From positions 1 to 55,619 of the forward strand of contig CALXTQ010000007.1 in assembly GCA_944391485.1 (NCBI GenBank): a DNA stretch of 55,619 bases. The letters run 5' to 3'. Within the stretch, counting starts at the first letter, position 1. The number at the start of each line of letters is the position of its first letter. The notes under the pieces are model-generated. The model did no database searches. It was given only the letters and a program-made list of their open reading frames with translations, and was not told where the DNA came from. The DNA comes from an uncultured Alphaproteobacteria bacterium. Its GTDB lineage: Bacteria > Pseudomonadota > Alphaproteobacteria > RF32 > CAG-239. Below are positions 23,563-31,753 of the stretch, in pieces. Made by a program: the position numbers and the translations under genes.

Positions 23563-24804
23563 ATGATACGCGACAATTATCTGAACATGGATAAAATAAT
23601 TCAGGACAAGAAAATTCTCAGGCTTTTTCGCACGGTAGAAAGCCACGGCGGTGTCCTTCGTTTTGTCGGCGGTGCGGTGCGCGATGCCCTAGCCGGTCTG
23701 AAAGGGTTTGACCTTGATCTTGCGACGGACCTGTCTCCGGACGAACTGGTTGAAGCCTGCGGCGAAAATGGACTGAGAACGGTTCCTATCGGCATAAAAT
23801 ACGGGACGGTCGGCGTTATCATCAACGACAAGGTTCTGGAAGTTACCTCGCTGCGCAAAGACGTCAAAACCGACGGCAGGCATGCCGAAGTTGAATTTAC
23901 CACGGACTGGAACGAAGATGCCTCCCGCCGCGACCTGACAATCAACGCCGTTTACGCGGACGAAAAGGGCAACGTTTTTGACTATTACAACGGTATTGAA
24001 GATTTGGAAAACGGCATTGTCCGTTTTATAGGCAATCCCAATCACCGTATAAAAGAAGACTATTTGCGTATTATGCGTTTTTTCCGTTTTTATTCGATTT
24101 TCGGCAAGGGACCGATAGATGAAAAGGCGCTCAAAGCCTGCGTAGAAAATAAGGACGGTTTGAAAACCCTTTCCATTGAACGCATCCGGGACGAGTTGGC
24201 AAAAATTCTCCTGACCAAAAATGTTTCGAAAGTTATGAAAATAATTTTTGACAATAATATACTTGTGCATTTGCTGGCGCCGTCAGACAATTTTGCCAAG
24301 CTGGATTTTCTCATTAATCTGGTGGATGAGGAAGCTTTGGACCATGAGGCGATGCGGCGGCTTTTTATTCTTTATGAACCCGATGAAGATCTGGCCGAAA
24401 ATCTGGCGGTTCGTCTGCATCTGACCCGGAAACAGCGGGAGAATTTTGTCAGCTGGGCCAGAATCAGCCTTAAACTGAACGATTTCTGCGACGATGCTTC
24501 TCTTAAAAAACTCGTGTATCAATATGGTAAAGAATTTTGCCGCAGTAAGCTGCTTCTGCAGGCTGCCGTTGAAATGCGTAAACCGGAAAATCTCCACGAC
24601 CTGCTGCAGAAAATAGAAAATACGATTGTTCCTGTTTTTCCGGTGCGCGGTAAAGACATTATTGCCGCCGGGGTTGATAATAACCGCAAAATCGGCAAAA
24701 TCCTTGACCGTGTTGAACAAAAATGGATAGATAGCGGATTTAATCTGACGCGGGAAGAACTTTTGTCAGAAATTCCTGCGCTGTCCTGCGAAAAAACAGC
24801 TTAA
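23563..24804 (+). CDS. cca: CCA tRNA nucleotidyltransferase / poly(A) polymerase family
   Basis: 413 residues. The class II nucleotidyltransferase head is at about 28-150: the flexible-loop start FVGGAVRDALAG, then the catalytic FDLDLATD (DxD), then DASRRDLTINAVYAD near 128-142. The PolyA_pol RNA-binding region follows with EDYLRIMRFFRFYS near 165-178. Adds or repairs CCA at tRNA 3' ends; a poly(A) polymerase role cannot be excluded from sequence alone. ATG 23563 is preceded by GGGGT; ATG 23587 is a possible alternative. The 3' end overlaps the convergent yraN by 4 nt. Confidence 0.92.
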   Translation: MIRDNYLNMDKIIQDKKILRLFRTVESHGGVLRFVGGAVRDALAGLKGFDLDLATDLSPDELVEACGENGLRTVPIGIKYGTVGVIINDKVLEVTSLRKDVKTDGRHAEVEFTTDWNEDASRRDLTINAVYADEKGNVFDYYNGIEDLENGIVRFIGNPNHRIKEDYLRIMRFFRFYSIFGKGPIDEKALKACVENKDGLKTLSIERIRDELAKILLTKNVSKVMKIIFDNNILVHLLAPSDNFAKLDFLINLVDEEALDHEAMRRLFILYEPDEDLAENLAVRLHLTRKQRENFVSWARISLKLNDFCDDASLKKLVYQYGKEFCRSKLLLQAAVEMRKPENLHDLLQKIENTIVPVFPVRGKDIIAAGVDNNRKIGKILDRVEQKWIDSGFNLTREELLSEIPALSCEKTA

Positions 24805-25160
24805 TATTCGCTCCAGGCGTTTTTGATATGCCGGATTTTGAACGGGAGTTCTACCAAAACGGCATCAAAACGAATGTCGCAGCCGTTCAGTTCGGGATGT
24901 TTCTGCAAAAAAGCCGCTGCGCCGTTGATAATGCGGCGCTTTTGTTTTTCTGAAATCGCATAAGCTGCTTTTTCCAGAGATGAACGCTGTTTTACTTCGG
25001 CAAAAACGATAAGACTGCCGCGGCGGGCAACAAAATCAACTTCGCCGGCCTGCGTTCCCCGTCCCGTTACATAATTGGCCGCCAAAATCCTGAAGCCTTT
25101 AAGAACGAAAATACCTCTTGCCAGTCTTTCGGCCCAGCGGCCAGCTACATTATTGTTCAT
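24801..25160 (-). CDS. YraN family (UPF0102) predicted endonuclease-like protein
   Basis: 119 residues with the Holliday-junction-resolvase-like core: GRWAERLARGIFVLKGFRIL near 7-26, then GEVDFVARRGSLIVFAEVKQR near 39-59, which supplies the Asp and ExK metal-binding residues of restriction-like folds. Function of the family is not established. It overlaps rsmI by 11 nt, and the rsmI/lpoA/yraN grouping is conserved across proteobacteria. The 3' end overlaps convergent cca by 4 nt. Confidence 0.9.
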   Translation of the reverse strand: MNNNVAGRWAERLARGIFVLKGFRILAANYVTGRGTQAGEVDFVARRGSLIVFAEVKQRSSLEKAAYAISEKQKRRIINGAAAFLQKHPELNGCDIRFDAVLVELPFKIRHIKNAWSEY

Positions 25161-25986
25161 CTTTAACTTTCAAAGCGGTTTGGTAAACATCGTGTTTATT
25201 CAGTCCGTACTGGTCAACTATTTCCCTGACGGCGGTTTTCAGCGGTTTTTTCTTAAGAGCATTTTTTAAAAGTTCTTCCAGATCGTCCCGGCCGCTCTCA
25301 TTATCCGGACAGGGTGCCACCATAAAAACCATCTCACCTTTGGGCTCTTTTTCCGTAAAATGTTCTGCCAGCTCCTCCGCCGTTCCCGTGACGCATTCCT
25401 CAAATATTTTGGTTATTTCTCTGGCAACAGCAGCCTGCCGTGATCCGAAAACTTCGGCGGCGGCTTTAAGCGTTTTGACAATGCGCGGTGCTGTTTCGTA
25501 GAAAATCAGCGTGGCATCGAGAGATTTTAGTTTTTGAAACATATCCGTCCGGGCTTTATCTTTGTTGGGAATAAAACCCGCGAACAAAAAACGGTTGGTC
25601 GGCAAACCGGAAAGCTGCAGCGCGCAGACAAAGGCGCAGCATCCGGGAATGACCGTAACATAAATCCCCTGTTCTCGGCATTTTCTGACCAGTTTGTAGC
25701 CGGGATCCGAAATAAGCGGAGAACCTGCGTCGCTGACCAGAGCTATTGATTTTCCTTCACCGCTGATTAAATCAATAAGTCTCTGAGCCTGATTTTCTTC
25801 GTTATGGTCCTGATAGGTAATAAATGTTTTGCTGTGGCTGACGCCCAGGAGGGAAAACAGTTTTTTTGCAACGCGGGTATCTTCGCAGGCAATGATGTCA
25901 GCCTCGGCCAGCACTTCGGTGGCACGGGCGGAAATATCATTCAGATTGCCGATCGGGGTTGCCACAATGTATAATCCGTTTTTCAT
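25150..25986 (-). CDS. rsmI: 16S rRNA (cytidine(1402)-2'-O)-methyltransferase RsmI
   Basis: A 278-residue tetrapyrrole-methylase-fold enzyme that 2'-O-methylates C1402 in the ribosomal P site. The diagnostic N-terminus is YIVATPIGNLNDIS (6-19), followed by ACEDTR near 33-38 and SDAGSPLISDPG near 83-94. GEMVFMVAP near 222 precedes the C-terminal helical part. Divergent from the LpoA-like gene across a 90-nt spacer and coupled to yraN. Confidence 0.96.
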   Translation of the reverse strand: MKNGLYIVATPIGNLNDISARATEVLAEADIIACEDTRVAKKLFSLLGVSHSKTFITYQDHNEENQAQRLIDLISGEGKSIALVSDAGSPLISDPGYKLVRKCREQGIYVTVIPGCCAFVCALQLSGLPTNRFLFAGFIPNKDKARTDMFQKLKSLDATLIFYETAPRIVKTLKAAAEVFGSRQAAVAREITKIFEECVTGTAEELAEHFTEKEPKGEMVFMVAPCPDNESGRDDLEELLKNALKKKPLKTAVREIVDQYGLNKHDVYQTALKVKDEQ

Positions 25987-26076
25987 ATTATCTTTTCTTT
26001 TATGTTAAGACTTTTTTATTGAAATTGCGTTATTTAAACTACCATATGACAGGATTGTTTTCTATTTTAGGATAAA

Positions 26077-27555
26077 ATGCAAGTGTTAAAACGTTATTTT
26101 ATGCTCTTTCTTCTGCTTCTGACATCCGGCTGTAGCACTTCGAAAATCGCAGCAACGGGGGGATATGAAGATGTTGATGCCGAATTTGGCGAAGTTACTT
26201 TTACGGAAAAGGAAGATTCTTTTCGCGTCGGCGTTTTACTTCCGCTGAGCGGAGAAGCGTCAAAACAGGGGCAGGGGCTTAAAAATGCGACTCTTTTGGC
26301 GCTTGACGATGTCCGCAATCCGAATTTGATTTTGCAGTTTTATGATACCAAAGGCACGCCCAGCGGCGCCCGTGTTGCGGTTGAAAATGCGCTCAACCAG
26401 CGTTCCCGTCTTATTATCGGTCCGTTAATGAGTTCGGAGGTTCGGGCCATTTCCGGCGCCGCGGTTTCAAAAGAGGTGCCGGTAATAGCTTTCTCGACTT
26501 CGGCCGACGTTCTGGAACGAGGGGTCTATACGCTCGGTTTGCTGATTGACGAGCAGGTAAACCGCATAATGACCTTTGCGGCGGAAAGAGGGCGGAGCCG
26601 CTTTGCTCTGCTTCTTCCGGACAACTCGACCGGTATTGCCGTTGCCAAAGCGGCGGTGGCTTCGGCGCAGAAAAACGGCGTCCGGATTGTTCGCATTGCT
26701 TTTTATCCTCCCGAGACAACCGATTTTTCCAATATCCTTAAGAAAATGACCGACTATCCGCAGCGAGTGGCCCGTCTGGAAAAAATCCGCGCCAGTCTGA
26801 ACTCGCGGGCAGACAGGGGCGATGCCAATGCCATAAGGATTCTGAAACGTCTGGAACCATTGGATACTCTCGGCGACGTCGATTTTGACGCTGTTTTGAT
26901 ACCCGAATATGGTCCGCGTTTGAAATCGGCGGCGTCCATGTTCGGATATTATGATGTCTTTTCGCCGAAAGTAAAATTTTTGGGAACCTCCATTTGGGAA
27001 AACACGAATTTGAGCAAGGAAACGACGCTTTACGGCAGTTGGTATCCGGCTATGTCGAGAGCGCACAGCTCATATTTTGCCGCCAAGTATAATGATCTTA
27101 TCGGCGAACGCCCCAGCACGCTGTATTCTTTTGCCTATGACGGCGTTGCGCTGGCTTCGGCTCTGTCTAAGCAGGATGGCGGAGATTTAAACGAAACAAT
27201 CGCCAGTCCCGACGGGTATGTCGGAATTAACGGGGCTTTCCGCCTGCTTCCGGACGGCCGGAACGAACATAGTCTGGATATTGTAGAAATCCGCAGCACC
27301 GGGGATACGGTGATTGATGCCGCGCCAAAACGTTTTTCCGAAACGCCGGAGGAGGGAAACCACGGGATTTTTGTAGATTCCTCATACAAGGCTCCGCTGA
27401 TTTTCGGCAAAGACAGCGCTTTGGCGCAGACACTGATCTACGGGCATCAGCTGAGTCCTGAAAATCAGCCGTCAACCTATATTTCAAGCGAAAAAGAACA
27501 GGAAATTGTCAGAGAAGCGCTGGCAAAGCTTAACATTCGCGTTCCGCAGATGTAG
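26077..27555 (+). CDS. LpoA-like periplasmic-binding lipoprotein (penicillin-binding protein activator family)
   Basis: 492 residues. A lipoprotein signal with lipobox LTSGC is at 16-20. A type I periplasmic-binding fold (Peripla_BP_6) spans about 50-450: FRVGVLLPLSGEASKQGQGLKNA near 49-71, LIIGPLMSSEVRAI near 112 and FSTSADVLERGVYTLG near 140. Compared with gamma-proteobacterial LpoA it lacks the N-terminal TPR part. Location beside rsmI/yraN supports orthology with lpoA, so it may stimulate a class A PBP such as the one at 37208, as an inference. Anchored in a membrane and facing the periplasm. Confidence 0.85.
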   Translation: MQVLKRYFMLFLLLLTSGCSTSKIAATGGYEDVDAEFGEVTFTEKEDSFRVGVLLPLSGEASKQGQGLKNATLLALDDVRNPNLILQFYDTKGTPSGARVAVENALNQRSRLIIGPLMSSEVRAISGAAVSKEVPVIAFSTSADVLERGVYTLGLLIDEQVNRIMTFAAERGRSRFALLLPDNSTGIAVAKAAVASAQKNGVRIVRIAFYPPETTDFSNILKKMTDYPQRVARLEKIRASLNSRADRGDANAIRILKRLEPLDTLGDVDFDAVLIPEYGPRLKSAASMFGYYDVFSPKVKFLGTSIWENTNLSKETTLYGSWYPAMSRAHSSYFAAKYNDLIGERPSTLYSFAYDGVALASALSKQDGGDLNETIASPDGYVGINGAFRLLPDGRNEHSLDIVEIRSTGDTVIDAAPKRFSETPEEGNHGIFVDSSYKAPLIFGKDSALAQTLIYGHQLSPENQPSTYISSEKEQEIVREALAKLNIRVPQM

Positions 27556-27627
27556 AAAGTGTTAATTGATAATTTTTTGCTTGAAATCTGAACGGTTTTA
27601 CACGATATTTAAGAAAGTTGATTTAAT

Positions 27628-27715
27628 GGAGGACGCCGGGCCGGCTGCCCGCCAATCCGGTCAGGTCCGGAAGGAAGCAGCCGTAACGGGATAAGCCGGG
27701 GTCGGTGCTCCTCCG
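27628..27715 (+). ncRNA. ffs: Signal recognition particle RNA (4.5S-type)
   Basis: The conserved SRP domain IV is plain: GGTCAGGTCCGGAAGGAAGC at 27659-27678, with matching helix strands on both sides and complementary ends GGAGGA/CTCCTCC closing the rod. Size is about 88 nt. With Ffh it targets membrane proteins. A possible promoter is TTGAAA (27581), 17 nt, GATATT (27604). Location directly before dnaX is typical of alphaproteobacteria. Exact ends are estimates from base pairing. Confidence 0.95.
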
Positions 27716-27737
27716 CCTTCTTTTGAAAAGAGTTCTT

Positions 27738-29471
27738 ATGGCTGAGGAAGAAACTGCAGAAAAAAAAGACAAAGACGACCAGTATGTTGTTCTGGCGCGC
27801 AAATACCGCCCTCAGAGTTTTGACGATCTTCTGGGGCAGGATGCTTTGGTGCAGACCTTAACCAATGCCATTAAGAACAACCGTTTGCACCATGCTTATA
27901 TTCTGACCGGTATCCGCGGTGTCGGCAAGACAACGACTGCGCGGATTATTGCCCGCGCACTGAACTGCACGGGACTGGACGGCAAAAGCGGTCCGACAAT
28001 ACATCCCTGCGGCGTTTGTGAAAACTGTAAGGCCATTGCCGCCGACCGGCATATAGATGTTCTGGAGCTTGACGCAGCTTCTCACACCGGTGTGGACGAT
28101 ATCCGCGAGATTTTGGACGGTGTGCGCTATAAGCCCACCAATGCCCGTTATAAGATTTATATCATCGACGAAGTTCACATGCTTTCCAAAAGCGCTTTCA
28201 ACGCGCTTCTCAAAACGCTGGAAGAACCGCCGTCCCATGTAAAGTTTATTTTCGCCACAACCGAAATCCGCAAGGTTCCGGTAACCATATTGTCCCGCTG
28301 TCAGCGGTTTGATTTGCAGCGTCTGACCATAGATAACCTGATGACGTTGTTCAACAAAATTGTTGCCGCCGAAAATCTGAAAGCCGATGACGAGGCTCTG
28401 CATATCATTGCAAAAGCGGCGGATGGCTCGGCCCGCGACGGATTATCCTTGTTGGACCAAGCCATTTCGCTGGGCGGCGGAAACATCAGAGCCGATATCG
28501 TCAAAAATATGATTGGTTTGGCCGATCGCAATCAGGTTTTCGATTTATTTGAAAATCTGGTGGCCGGCAATGTCGAAAAGGTTATTGCCGGACTTCAGGA
28601 ACAATACAAAAACGGCGCCAATCCGACAACGCTGCTGCAGGATCTGATCAATATCACGCATATGATGGCGAAAGCCCGGATTATTCCGAACTCGGTCAAT
28701 GACATGAGCGTAACGGAAAATGAGCGCGAATTATGTCGGAAACTGTCGGCTGCCGTTTCAATAGCCGTTCTTTCGAAGATCTGGCAGATGCTTATCAAGG
28801 GGCTAGGTGAGCTTCAGGTTGCGCCCGTGCAGATAGACGCGCTGGAGATGATTCTGATCCGTATAGCTTATTCGGCGGGTTTGCCTACTCCTTACGAGCT
28901 TTTAAACGACGTAAAAAAAAACTCTAGTTTAATATCTGCCCGGCCGCAGGCGGTTCCGGATGTTTCCGCGCGGAAGCCGGCCGCAGGTCCGGCGGAAGTT
29001 CCGCTTTCTGTTTCGTCTCCGGTTTCACAGACATCCGGACAAACGCCCGTCAGCAGCGTTTTTCCTGATGTTGAAGCGCTTTTGTCTTATCTGGAGGCCA
29101 ACCGGAAAATGCTGGTGGAATATGCCCTTAAAAACGATGTCTGTATTCATGAATTTGCCGACGGCGCAATTAAGATGACGGTATCGGATAAAATCCACCC
29201 GGATTTTATTATGAACCTGCATAAAATATTGACGGAAGCCACGGGAAAAACCTGGAAAATAGACATTGTCCGCGGCGTTTTGGGAGAAACAATCGCCGAC
29301 AGGGAGCGAGCCAAAAGCGACGAAGAAAAACGCAGTATTTCCGAATATCCGCTGGTAAAGGCAATCTTGGCGGAATTTAAGGGGGCAAAAATAGAAACGG
29401 CGACCCGGAAAGTAATTTCCGAAGAAGACGAAGAAGCGGAATCAGAATTGTTTTTTGAAGAGGAAAATTAA
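27738..29471 (+). CDS. dnaX: DNA polymerase III subunits gamma and tau
   Basis: AAA+ clamp-loader subunit, 577 residues from ATG 27738; the longer frame starts inside the SRP RNA and is rejected. Walker A GIRGVGKTTTAR lies near 57-68. A four-Cys zinc site is near 77-103, ending in CGVCENCK. DEXX-box IIDEVHMLSKSAF follows near 140-152, then the LLKTLEEPPSHV-FIFATTE sensor region and the SRC arginine finger near 185. Domain III ends near 385. Then come a run of nine A at codons 392-395, a low-complexity linker and a tau-specific C-terminal domain (about 450-577). The A9 run can give a short gamma form. dnaX is followed by ybaB and recR in the usual operon. Confidence 0.96.
   Translation: MAEEETAEKKDKDDQYVVLARKYRPQSFDDLLGQDALVQTLTNAIKNNRLHHAYILTGIRGVGKTTTARIIARALNCTGLDGKSGPTIHPCGVCENCKAIAADRHIDVLELDAASHTGVDDIREILDGVRYKPTNARYKIYIIDEVHMLSKSAFNALLKTLEEPPSHVKFIFATTEIRKVPVTILSRCQRFDLQRLTIDNLMTLFNKIVAAENLKADDEALHIIAKAADGSARDGLSLLDQAISLGGGNIRADIVKNMIGLADRNQVFDLFENLVAGNVEKVIAGLQEQYKNGANPTTLLQDLINITHMMAKARIIPNSVNDMSVTENERELCRKLSAAVSIAVLSKIWQMLIKGLGELQVAPVQIDALEMILIRIAYSAGLPTPYELLNDVKKNSSLISARPQAVPDVSARKPAAGPAEVPLSVSSPVSQTSGQTPVSSVFPDVEALLSYLEANRKMLVEYALKNDVCIHEFADGAIKMTVSDKIHPDFIMNLHKILTEATGKTWKIDIVRGVLGETIADRERAKSDEEKRSISEYPLVKAILAEFKGAKIETATRKVISEEDEEAESELFFEEEN
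28913..28921 (+). promoter_or_regulatory. A9 slippage run in dnaX
   Basis: Nine consecutive A in codons 392-395, just after the clamp-loader domains. In the -1 frame a TAG follows at 28925-28927; in the +1 frame a TAA follows at 28930-28932. Either slip would give a product of about 396 residues, the size expected for gamma. Thermus dnaX uses transcriptional slippage at a similar A run. Confidence 0.55.
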
Positions 29472-29473
29472 AA

Positions 29474-29794
29474 ATGATGAATATTCAGGGAATTATGAAA
29501 CAAGCGCAGATGATGCAGAAAAAGATGGAAGAAACGCAGGAAAAGCTTGCCCAGCAGGAGTTGACGGGCATTTCCGGCGGCGGCATGGTCAAGGTTACGC
29601 TTAACGGCAAATTTGAAATGAAGAAAGTCGAAATCGACAAGACGCTGATGGTGGAAGATGAAGTCGATATTTTGGAAGATCTGATTATCGCCGCTTATAA
29701 TGACGCGCATGCGAAAGTTGACGCATCCATGGCCGAAGGCATGAAAGAAGTAACCGGTGGCATGAACCTCGGCGGTCTGAAACTTCCTTTCTGA
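29474..29794 (+). CDS. ybaB: YbaB/EbfC nucleoid-associated protein
   Basis: A 106-residue dimeric DNA-binding protein. The N-terminal helix is Met/Gln/Lys-rich (MKQAQMMQKKMEETQEKL). Family segment GISGGGMVKVTLNGKFEMKKVEIDK lies near 33-57, with LEDLIIAAYNDAHAKVD near 70-86. It starts 2 nt after dnaX and precedes recR by 10 nt; dnaX-ybaB-recR is one of the most stable bacterial operons. Confidence 0.96.
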   Translation: MMNIQGIMKQAQMMQKKMEETQEKLAQQELTGISGGGMVKVTLNGKFEMKKVEIDKTLMVEDEVDILEDLIIAAYNDAHAKVDASMAEGMKEVTGGMNLGGLKLPF

Positions 29795-29804
29795 GAGAGC
29801 AAAA

Positions 29805-30398
29805 GTGGCCGGAAAAGAAATAGAGAAATTAACCAAGCTGATTTCAAAGCTTCCGTCGCTGGGAACAAGGTCCTCGCGGCGTATTGTTTTGCAACTGCTC
29901 AAGAAAAAAGAGGTATTGCTTCTGCCGCTGATAGAGGCGCTGAACGAGGTTGCCGCCAATGTAAAAACCTGCGAAATCTGCGGCAATTATGATACGCAGT
30001 CGCCTTGTTCCGTCTGCGCGTCCGATAAGCGCGAAAACGGCATTATCTGCGTTGTGCAGGATGTTGCCGATTTGTGGGCCATGGAAAGAGTTTCCCTTTT
30101 TAAGGGCAAATATCATGTGCTGGGCGGTGTTTTGTCGGCTCTGGACGGTATTGCGCCCGAAGATCTGAATATTGAGAGTTTGTTGTGCCGCGTCAGAAAA
30201 GATGACGTCAAAGAAGTTGTTTTGGCGCTGCCGGCAACTGTTGACGGTCAGATAACGTCGCATTATCTGCTTTCCCGCCTCAGGGAGGAAGACGTCAGGG
30301 TAACCACTCTGGCTCAGGGGATTCCGATGGGCGCGGAACTGGATTATATGGACGAGGGAACGCTTCAACTGGCGCTGAATTCGCGGCGACAGCTCTGA
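29805..30398 (+). CDS. recR: Recombination mediator RecR
   Basis: A 197-residue ring-forming protein that with RecF/RecO loads RecA on gapped DNA. N-terminal helix-hairpin-helix (KLPSLGTRSSRRIVLQLL) is near 14-31. The four-Cys zinc finger is CEICGNYDTQSPCSVC near 57-72. A Toprim domain (about 80-175) begins ICVVQDVADLWAMER. Start is GTG 29805 with GAGAG upstream. It is convergent with the hypothetical gene at 30402, only 3 nt apart. Confidence 0.96.
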   Translation: MAGKEIEKLTKLISKLPSLGTRSSRRIVLQLLKKKEVLLLPLIEALNEVAANVKTCEICGNYDTQSPCSVCASDKRENGIICVVQDVADLWAMERVSLFKGKYHVLGGVLSALDGIAPEDLNIESLLCRVRKDDVKEVVLALPATVDGQITSHYLLSRLREEDVRVTTLAQGIPMGAELDYMDEGTLQLALNSRRQL

Positions 30399-30401
30399 TC
30401 T

Positions 30402-31205
30402 TCAGCGGCTTCTGGAATTATCATTCCGGCTGTTGCTGTATTCAAGCATTTTGGTAATGTTTTTTTCAATCTGCGGGTCAATTTCCTGTGGCTGCCTGCG
30501 GGCTGTTTTGGAACCGGCGGAATTAAAAATCTGTTCCAGAAGCTGCAGCGGATTTTCTCCTTTTAAGAGCTGTTGCTTTGCGGCTTCCTGAGCCAAAGAC
30601 TGTACCAGAGCCGCTCTGAAAGCGTCTTGCGCCGCTTCGCGGGCTTTTTCTTCCCGCCGCCGTTCTTTTTCGGTATATTTGCGGTGAAAACGGGCAAATT
30701 CATAAACCGGATCGCCGCCGCGCTGATAATTGTCCAGCCCGGCCAGATTCGTTTTTTCGTCAATAAGGGTCTTGATTCCGAAGCCTTCTTTGTCGCGGTA
30801 AATCTTCCAGTCCTCGATAATATCCGTAAACAGGGCTTGCTGAACGTTTTCCGGAGCAATTTCGCCGAAACCGATAACTTTTGTATGCTCGTCCTGCATG
30901 TAAATTGAAATATTTTCTTCAAACCATTCTTTGTTTTCTCTGGTTTTGCGGAGAGGATTCGTCAATGACTGCGCCAGACAAAAGGCAACCAGAGCCGCTT
31001 TCAGTTCCTGATTGGTTTTATAGTTTATTTTACGGGGATCCAAGACAACCTCGGGATCGCTCAGTACCTGATGCACGCAGTATTCGTTCAGGCTGAGAAG
31101 ATCTTCCGTCTGGCAGAATTCCAGAGGAACTTCCGATATAATTTCCACATTAACGGCTTTTTGAATCAGGTTTTGAATAATTTTTTGAAGTCTTTTATTT
31201 TCCAT
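30402..31205 (-). CDS. Hypothetical protein (267 aa)
   Basis: I do not recognise a family. No signal peptide or membrane helix. The first 150 residues look globular with mixed secondary structure (for example KVIGFGEIAPENVQQALFTD near 110-130). The region about 165-220 is a long, highly charged Arg/Lys/Glu/Ala helix (KYTEKERRREEKAREAAQ) that may form a coiled coil. The tail is polar and disordered-looking, rich in Asn, Ser and Arg. The start ATG has a G-rich sequence upstream. It is convergent with recR and lies downstream of rppH (38-nt gap), so it may be the last gene of the gpmI-rppH block. Confidence 0.65.
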   Translation of the reverse strand: MENKRLQKIIQNLIQKAVNVEIISEVPLEFCQTEDLLSLNEYCVHQVLSDPEVVLDPRKINYKTNQELKAALVAFCLAQSLTNPLRKTRENKEWFEENISIYMQDEHTKVIGFGEIAPENVQQALFTDIIEDWKIYRDKEGFGIKTLIDEKTNLAGLDNYQRGGDPVYEFARFHRKYTEKERRREEKAREAAQDAFRAALVQSLAQEAAKQQLLKGENPLQLLEQIFNSAGSKTARRQPQEIDPQIEKNITKMLEYSNSRNDNSRSR

Positions 31206-31243
31206 TCCGCGCCCCGCTGAAACCTCAAACAGAGCGGATTATA

Positions 31244-31744
31244 TCATAATTCTGCTTCCGATTCCACATTATTTTTTACCGCGAGATAAGGTTTAAAAAA
31301 ACGAACGGCCTGCTCATAGACGTGTTTTTTGAAGAAAACGATTTTTTGCGGGGCGTCGTCAATGTCAAACCATCCCCAGTCCCGAAACTCTGGTTGAGCC
31401 GTTTGCAGATTAATCTCGCTGTCCACCCCCGTAAACCGGAACAGGCTCCAATACATTTCCTGACCATAATTATAAATATGGCGCTTAAAGAATTTTTCCC
31501 TGATTGCTGGCGGAAAGTCATATCGCAGCGGCGAGGGCAGGGAAAGAATGAAATCAACGGAAGAAACGGAAGTTTCCTCCAGTAATTCTCTTCTGGCCGC
31601 GGCTTCCGGCGTTTCTCCGTCTTCTATTCCGCCCTGCGGAAACTGCCATTCGGCTTTTTTGCTGTCCTTTCTCGCGCAAAGCAAAACTTTTCCTTCAGGA
31701 TTAACCACAATAATTCCGGCGCATTTTCTGTATTTCTTTTCCAT
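31244..31744 (-). CDS. rppH: RNA pyrophosphohydrolase (Nudix)
   Basis: A 166-residue Nudix hydrolase that removes pyrophosphate from RNA 5' ends and so triggers decay. The Nudix box is GGIEDGETPEAAARRELLEE at about 37-56, with the REx2EE core intact. The following residue of the usual EExGU is Ser instead of Gly (EETSV). RppH hallmarks WQFPQGGI near 32-39 and YWSLFRF near 98 are present. Last conserved gene of the block yibQ-rppH. The alternative, a diadenosine polyphosphate hydrolase, is the older name for the same family. Confidence 0.9.
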   Translation of the reverse strand: MEKKYRKCAGIIVVNPEGKVLLCARKDSKKAEWQFPQGGIEDGETPEAAARRELLEETSVSSVDFILSLPSPLRYDFPPAIREKFFKRHIYNYGQEMYWSLFRFTGVDSEINLQTAQPEFRDWGWFDIDDAPQKIVFFKKHVYEQAVRFFKPYLAVKNNVESEAEL

Positions 31745-31753
31745 ATAAAGCTC

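Noticed and set aside
27705..27737. Upstream start for dnaX
   Set aside because: It lies inside the SRP RNA. ATG 27738 gives the normal N-terminus.
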